A DNA stretch of 64,000 nt from Icerya purchasi (lineage: Eukaryota; Arthropoda; Insecta; Hemiptera; Monophlebidae), in contig CM077115.1 in NCBI GenBank assembly GCA_039619475.1, positions 402,414,557-402,478,556 of the forward strand, written 5' to 3'. This document shows positions 60,540 to 64,000 of the stretch, in pieces. Position 1 is the stretch's first letter. Each line of letters opens with the position of its first letter. Both the position numbers and the translations under genes were made by a program. The notes under the pieces are model-generated. The model saw only the letters and a list, made by a program, of their open reading frames with translations, was not told where the DNA came from and did no database searches.

Positions 60540-63500
60540 ACGAAATTTACCGTATATTAAATAGCAGGAATAATTTTGTTAAAATTACGAAATTTAACCA
60601 AATTGATGACGAACGAGCGGATGCGTTGCAATTTAACAAGTGAATAAAAACACAACGTAATTAACGATTTATTTCACTTTCTAATGCAAATAAAGCGCTG
60701 TCTAAAGCAGTAACGTCGTTTGCGTTGAAAATTCGAAATTTTACAAATAATAATAGAGCGAAAGATATTTACAAAAATATAGCCCCGGTTTTTTGTTAGT
60801 TTTGTTTTTTAAATTCTTTAATTATAAATTTTTGCGCCGTAATTGTTGTTAATTCACTTTCGTTAATTTTGCAATTTATAACTTGGCTGTTTTCAAAAAA
60901 TGTCTTATGCGCAAAAAAAAAAAGCAAAAAACAACGCATATGCGTTTCAATAATGAATTTCGGTAGGAAAACGAGTCAAATTTTTTGTTTCCTTGTAAAA
61001 ATGCCGGATATTTATTTAACGATTAAAGTTTAATGCCCTAACGCGATTTTCTTTTTAATTACGGTATTTTTCTTTCGGAGCAGCGCCGGTGTGCGTCCAA
61101 GTTTGAACTACGTAAGTAAGCGCGCTATCCGCTATTTTGCTGTAAAAATGCAGCCTGCAATCATTCTCTCGTGCTTAATTCATTAAAAACCAACTCAAAA
61201 CACATTGATTAAACCCCGATGATCATTTCAATTTGTACTCTTTTAAAAAAAAAAAAAACTCTAACGAAATAGGGAAAAGTACAATATTCCTAATTTGAGA
61301 AATAAACGGTAATTTTAAGATTGCGCATTCGCTACCGTAAAATGTAACGTTTACAATTTCGCTTGAACAGGACTTTCATTATTCCTTACACACATTTTTT
61401 TTTGTTACGGGGCTCATGAAGGGGATAATTTTACGACAGAAATAATAAAGCTGAATACGGTTTTCGCGAGGCGAAATGTGTCTTAATTATAATTCATTAA
61501 ATCTCGAAAGTTTAAATGTAAAAAACTAACAGAGCACCTCTACTTAAAAATTTACTCAGGTGGGTGGGGGGGGGGTAATCTGCAAAGCAAACGCAGACAC
61601 AAAACTGAATTTTCACTCGTTACCCGAAAATCTTTTATAATTAGAAAAAAAAAAACAATTTTAATTGCAACATTTTAAGCAGTTTCTGCGCGGAAAACAA
61701 AAACAACGAGTTTTCCACGCTGAAAATGTCAAGCCATTATTCTTTTCGAATATTCGTTGATTTTTATTAACATTTATAAGGAAAGGCTTTCGTTATAAAA
61801 ATATCATTATGCTCTTTGGTAGCAAACCCGGGGGGGGGGGGGGTAAAAAAAAAAAAAAAATCATTACGCCGTTGAAAACCTGTTGAAGTGGTTACTTCAA
61901 ATTAAACACCAATTTTCGTATTTGTAATACAGTGCTTTTTTGTTTATTTTTTCTTTTTTTTTTTTTTTTTTTATAATTCCCTTAGACTTGTCTAACTTGT
62001 CTAACTTGTCTACTCCGGATAGGGCAGCATTATTTCAACACAGTTCGATTTGTACGCAAAAAGGTGTATTCGGAAAGATTAACGATTTTTTGACATGAAG
62101 ACTACCGGCAGGTATTCTCACGTGGAATTTCTGCAAAGTTTTCAGTTTCTGGTCTTTCAACTTGACGCGTATATTTTTTTCATAATTTGATGTCCTAAAT
62201 TTAATTTCTTTGTGCTTTTTTTTTCAGTTTTTTTTTTTTTGACGAACATACGTCGATTAAACGAAAAATCAACTCTCTAGCTACCGTAAAACGGTTGCGA
62301 ACTTTTTACACTCAATTTTTTGCCTAGCAGTGTTTTTATATATATACATATATATATATATACTACAATAACCATGTAACGAGCGACTGTATTTTAGGGG
62401 TAATGTCCTTTTTTATTCTATACTTCTGAATTCTTTTATCGTAATATTCAAACTCACCCTACTCCTTATCCTCGATACTAGGACTTCCCGAATCTTCTGC
62501 GCTTTCTTCTATCTGCAGCCGTCGCCTTGACCATAGTCGGCTTCCAGCATCCTCTCTTTTCGGTTTTCCGTGTCCTATTCCCCTTTTTGCTCTTTGCATC
62601 CTGATGATTCCGATTTACTCTGCGATACACAAACCGCATCTTCTTCGAACGCATATATATATATATATATATCCATCGAACGCTCTCACATTTAAAGACA
62701 ACTCCTGAATCTTGGTTTGACTACTGCATATAATTTATTCTTTCACTTCCATCCCTTTCGATCATTCTTATTATAGCATCTTTCATTTCTTCCATGTCTA
62801 GTACTATTCAATTCTAATATTCGCTCTAATATAATCCGGTGAATTACCTCGGTCGGCTGGCAATCCCAAAAGAAAAAAAACAAAAATATCATTGCAATCA
62901 ACGAATGCGAATTCCTAGGCCTCATAAACATAGTTGGCTGAATTGAAGCGTTTTACACACATCGCACAGCAGATGAGTAGAATCATTTTTGTCTTTTTGA
63001 AATGCAAGGCACTGCACAAAATGTGACAAGCACATCGCATTATTTTCATATATAGCTTAGATTTAAACTTTGGTGTGTTTTTTTTTATTTTTTAACAGAA
63101 TTGTGACATATTTATAACTGTGTTACGTTTTTTAATTGAATAGAAATCATCAGAGGACAACAACCTGCGCATAATTATCAGACGCAGGGCACAACAAATA
63201 TCATTTATGAAATATGTGAAAATTAAAACGTTTAATTTTCAATTAAAATGAAGCAGATTCGACAGGCAGTTCCTTATAAATGATAAAATCGGGTTTCCAA
63301 TTATTTTGTTTACCGCTCTAGTTTGATCTTTTAAAACATGGACAGAGTGACCGTTCAGTGTAGGACTGTGGCAAGTATAGGAACGACCCCACTCGGTTAT
63401 TTCAACAAACAACTCAACTGTTTCCCGTTCACAGAAATATTTCATTAACTCCTCCTTCGCGGGATTGTTATTGCTGAAATAAATTTTCAGTGCATAAATT

Positions 63501-63865
63501 TGTATATATTAGGAAAGCGGGTTGACTGGAAAAATTGAGAAAAAGTTAACTTTCAATAGAATTATTCATAACAAAAAGCGCACTGATCACATCTCAGCGA
63601 TGAATCCACGAATGAAATCACTAAGAGATTAAAAAAATTATTGAAGATTTTCACGGTTATGGAAAACCATTTCATAAACATTCGTTAAAAGTTAGTTTTT
63701 TTAGAAGAAAAAAAACAACAAAAAAATCGATATATAGTAAGATCTTTGGAAAATTTTAAGCGATAATGCGGAGTTTATATAACCGTTTACTAGTTGTTGT
63801 TTTTTTTACTTTCCGTTTATCGATTTAAAGTCGGCTGAAATTAAACATGTTTCTGTTTCTTCCAG
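60540..63865. other. Non-coding stretch upstream of the candidate terminal exon
   Basis: It contains homopolymers (G14-T-A16 at 61830-61860; T-rich 61937-61972), a tandem nonamer ACTTGTCTA x3 at 61986-62012, and (TA)n at 62337-62362 and 62651-62672. No recognisable gene is seen. If the exon at 63866 is real, part of this is its upstream intron. Confidence 0.45.
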
Positions 63866-63922
63866 GTTGCCAGTTTGTCCGTACTGGGTCAGCCGTTGCT
63901 TAAACGCTACATGCCGATGTAA
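63866..63922 (+). CDS. Candidate last exon of an unidentified host gene
   Basis: A strong 3' splice site (TTTCTGTTTCTTCCAG, AG at 63864-63865, preceded by T-rich DNA) opens onto an in-frame segment of 18 codons, VASLSVLGQPLLKRYMPM, ending at TAA 63920-63922. Codon third positions are G/C-rich, unlike surrounding chance frames. The reading frame was chosen because it gives a plausible peptide without rare codons; another frame stays open further and is Cys-rich (LPVCPYWVSRCLNATCRC). I do not recognise the protein. Upstream exons would lie outside or be unrecognised in the window, and the 3' UTR continues past its end. Confidence 0.35.
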   Translation, partial: VASLSVLGQPLLKRYMPM

Positions 63923-64000
63923 CGCGAAATTCAGACTAATCTCCCATTTAAAAAACTGTCAAAACGAGTACTATGGAAATTCTATCCTTTTAACGGGTTT

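Noticed and set aside
1..64000. CRISPR array, rRNA, intact tRNA or prokaryotic insertion sequence
   Set aside because: No regularly spaced direct repeats, rRNA-like conserved blocks or foldable tRNAs; all mobile elements are of eukaryotic families.

Overview
The window reads as AT-rich nuclear DNA from an arthropod, most likely an insect; the element mix would fit a hemipteran but does not prove it. It shows spliced-gene signals, long (TA)n microsatellites, poly(A)-tailed retroelements and decayed transposons of classic metazoan families (piggyBac, mariner, Mutator-like, jockey- and RTE-type LINEs, Helitron/Helentron-like elements). There are no operons, ribosome binding sites, tRNA or rRNA genes, CRISPR arrays or other prokaryotic features. 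No complete host gene is visible. The only host-gene candidates are an internal exon at 20397-20695 (minus) and a short terminal exon at 63866-63922 (plus), both proposed from splice signals and open frame.

Layout. 1-2912 holds only a (GA)n microsatellite. 2913-5750 is a full-length but dead piggyBac element with TTAA target duplications, itself interrupted by a 354-bp RTE-type LINE with its own 11-bp target duplication. 5860-11290 is a graveyard of non-LTR fragments (reverse transcriptase, RNase H and 3' tails), a Helitron 3' terminus and the first copy of a short repeat family. That family has six copies (9041, 11404, 22478, 25038, 25261, 35978). Each copy has subterminal inverted repeats, hairpins near the 3' end and an AT-microsatellite border, much like Helentron-associated elements. 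12212-13200 is a large imperfect foldback element. 18190-19090 is a decayed jockey reverse transcriptase, and 22823-24378 is a younger 5'-truncated jockey insertion with an uninterrupted reverse transcriptase frame and a 12-bp target duplication.

28351-30914 contains a perfect 71-bp inverted repeat, an internally deleted mariner (618 bp, TA duplications) and a Mutator-like transposase pseudogene. 34901-36860 carries a palindrome, two more LINE remnants, another copy of the short family and a possible tRNA-derived SINE head. From about 36.9 to 58.5 kb I see essentially no genes or recognisable elements, only simple repeats and homopolymers. 58560-60537 has two more LINE relics on the minus strand, and the window ends next to the candidate terminal exon.

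Taken together this looks like intergenic and/or long-intron DNA built up by successive, often nested, transposon insertions. I found no convincing new multi-gene system. The items most worth following are the short hairpin family, the foldback element with a degenerate hammerhead-like core, the perfect 71-bp inverted repeat, and the two candidate host exons.
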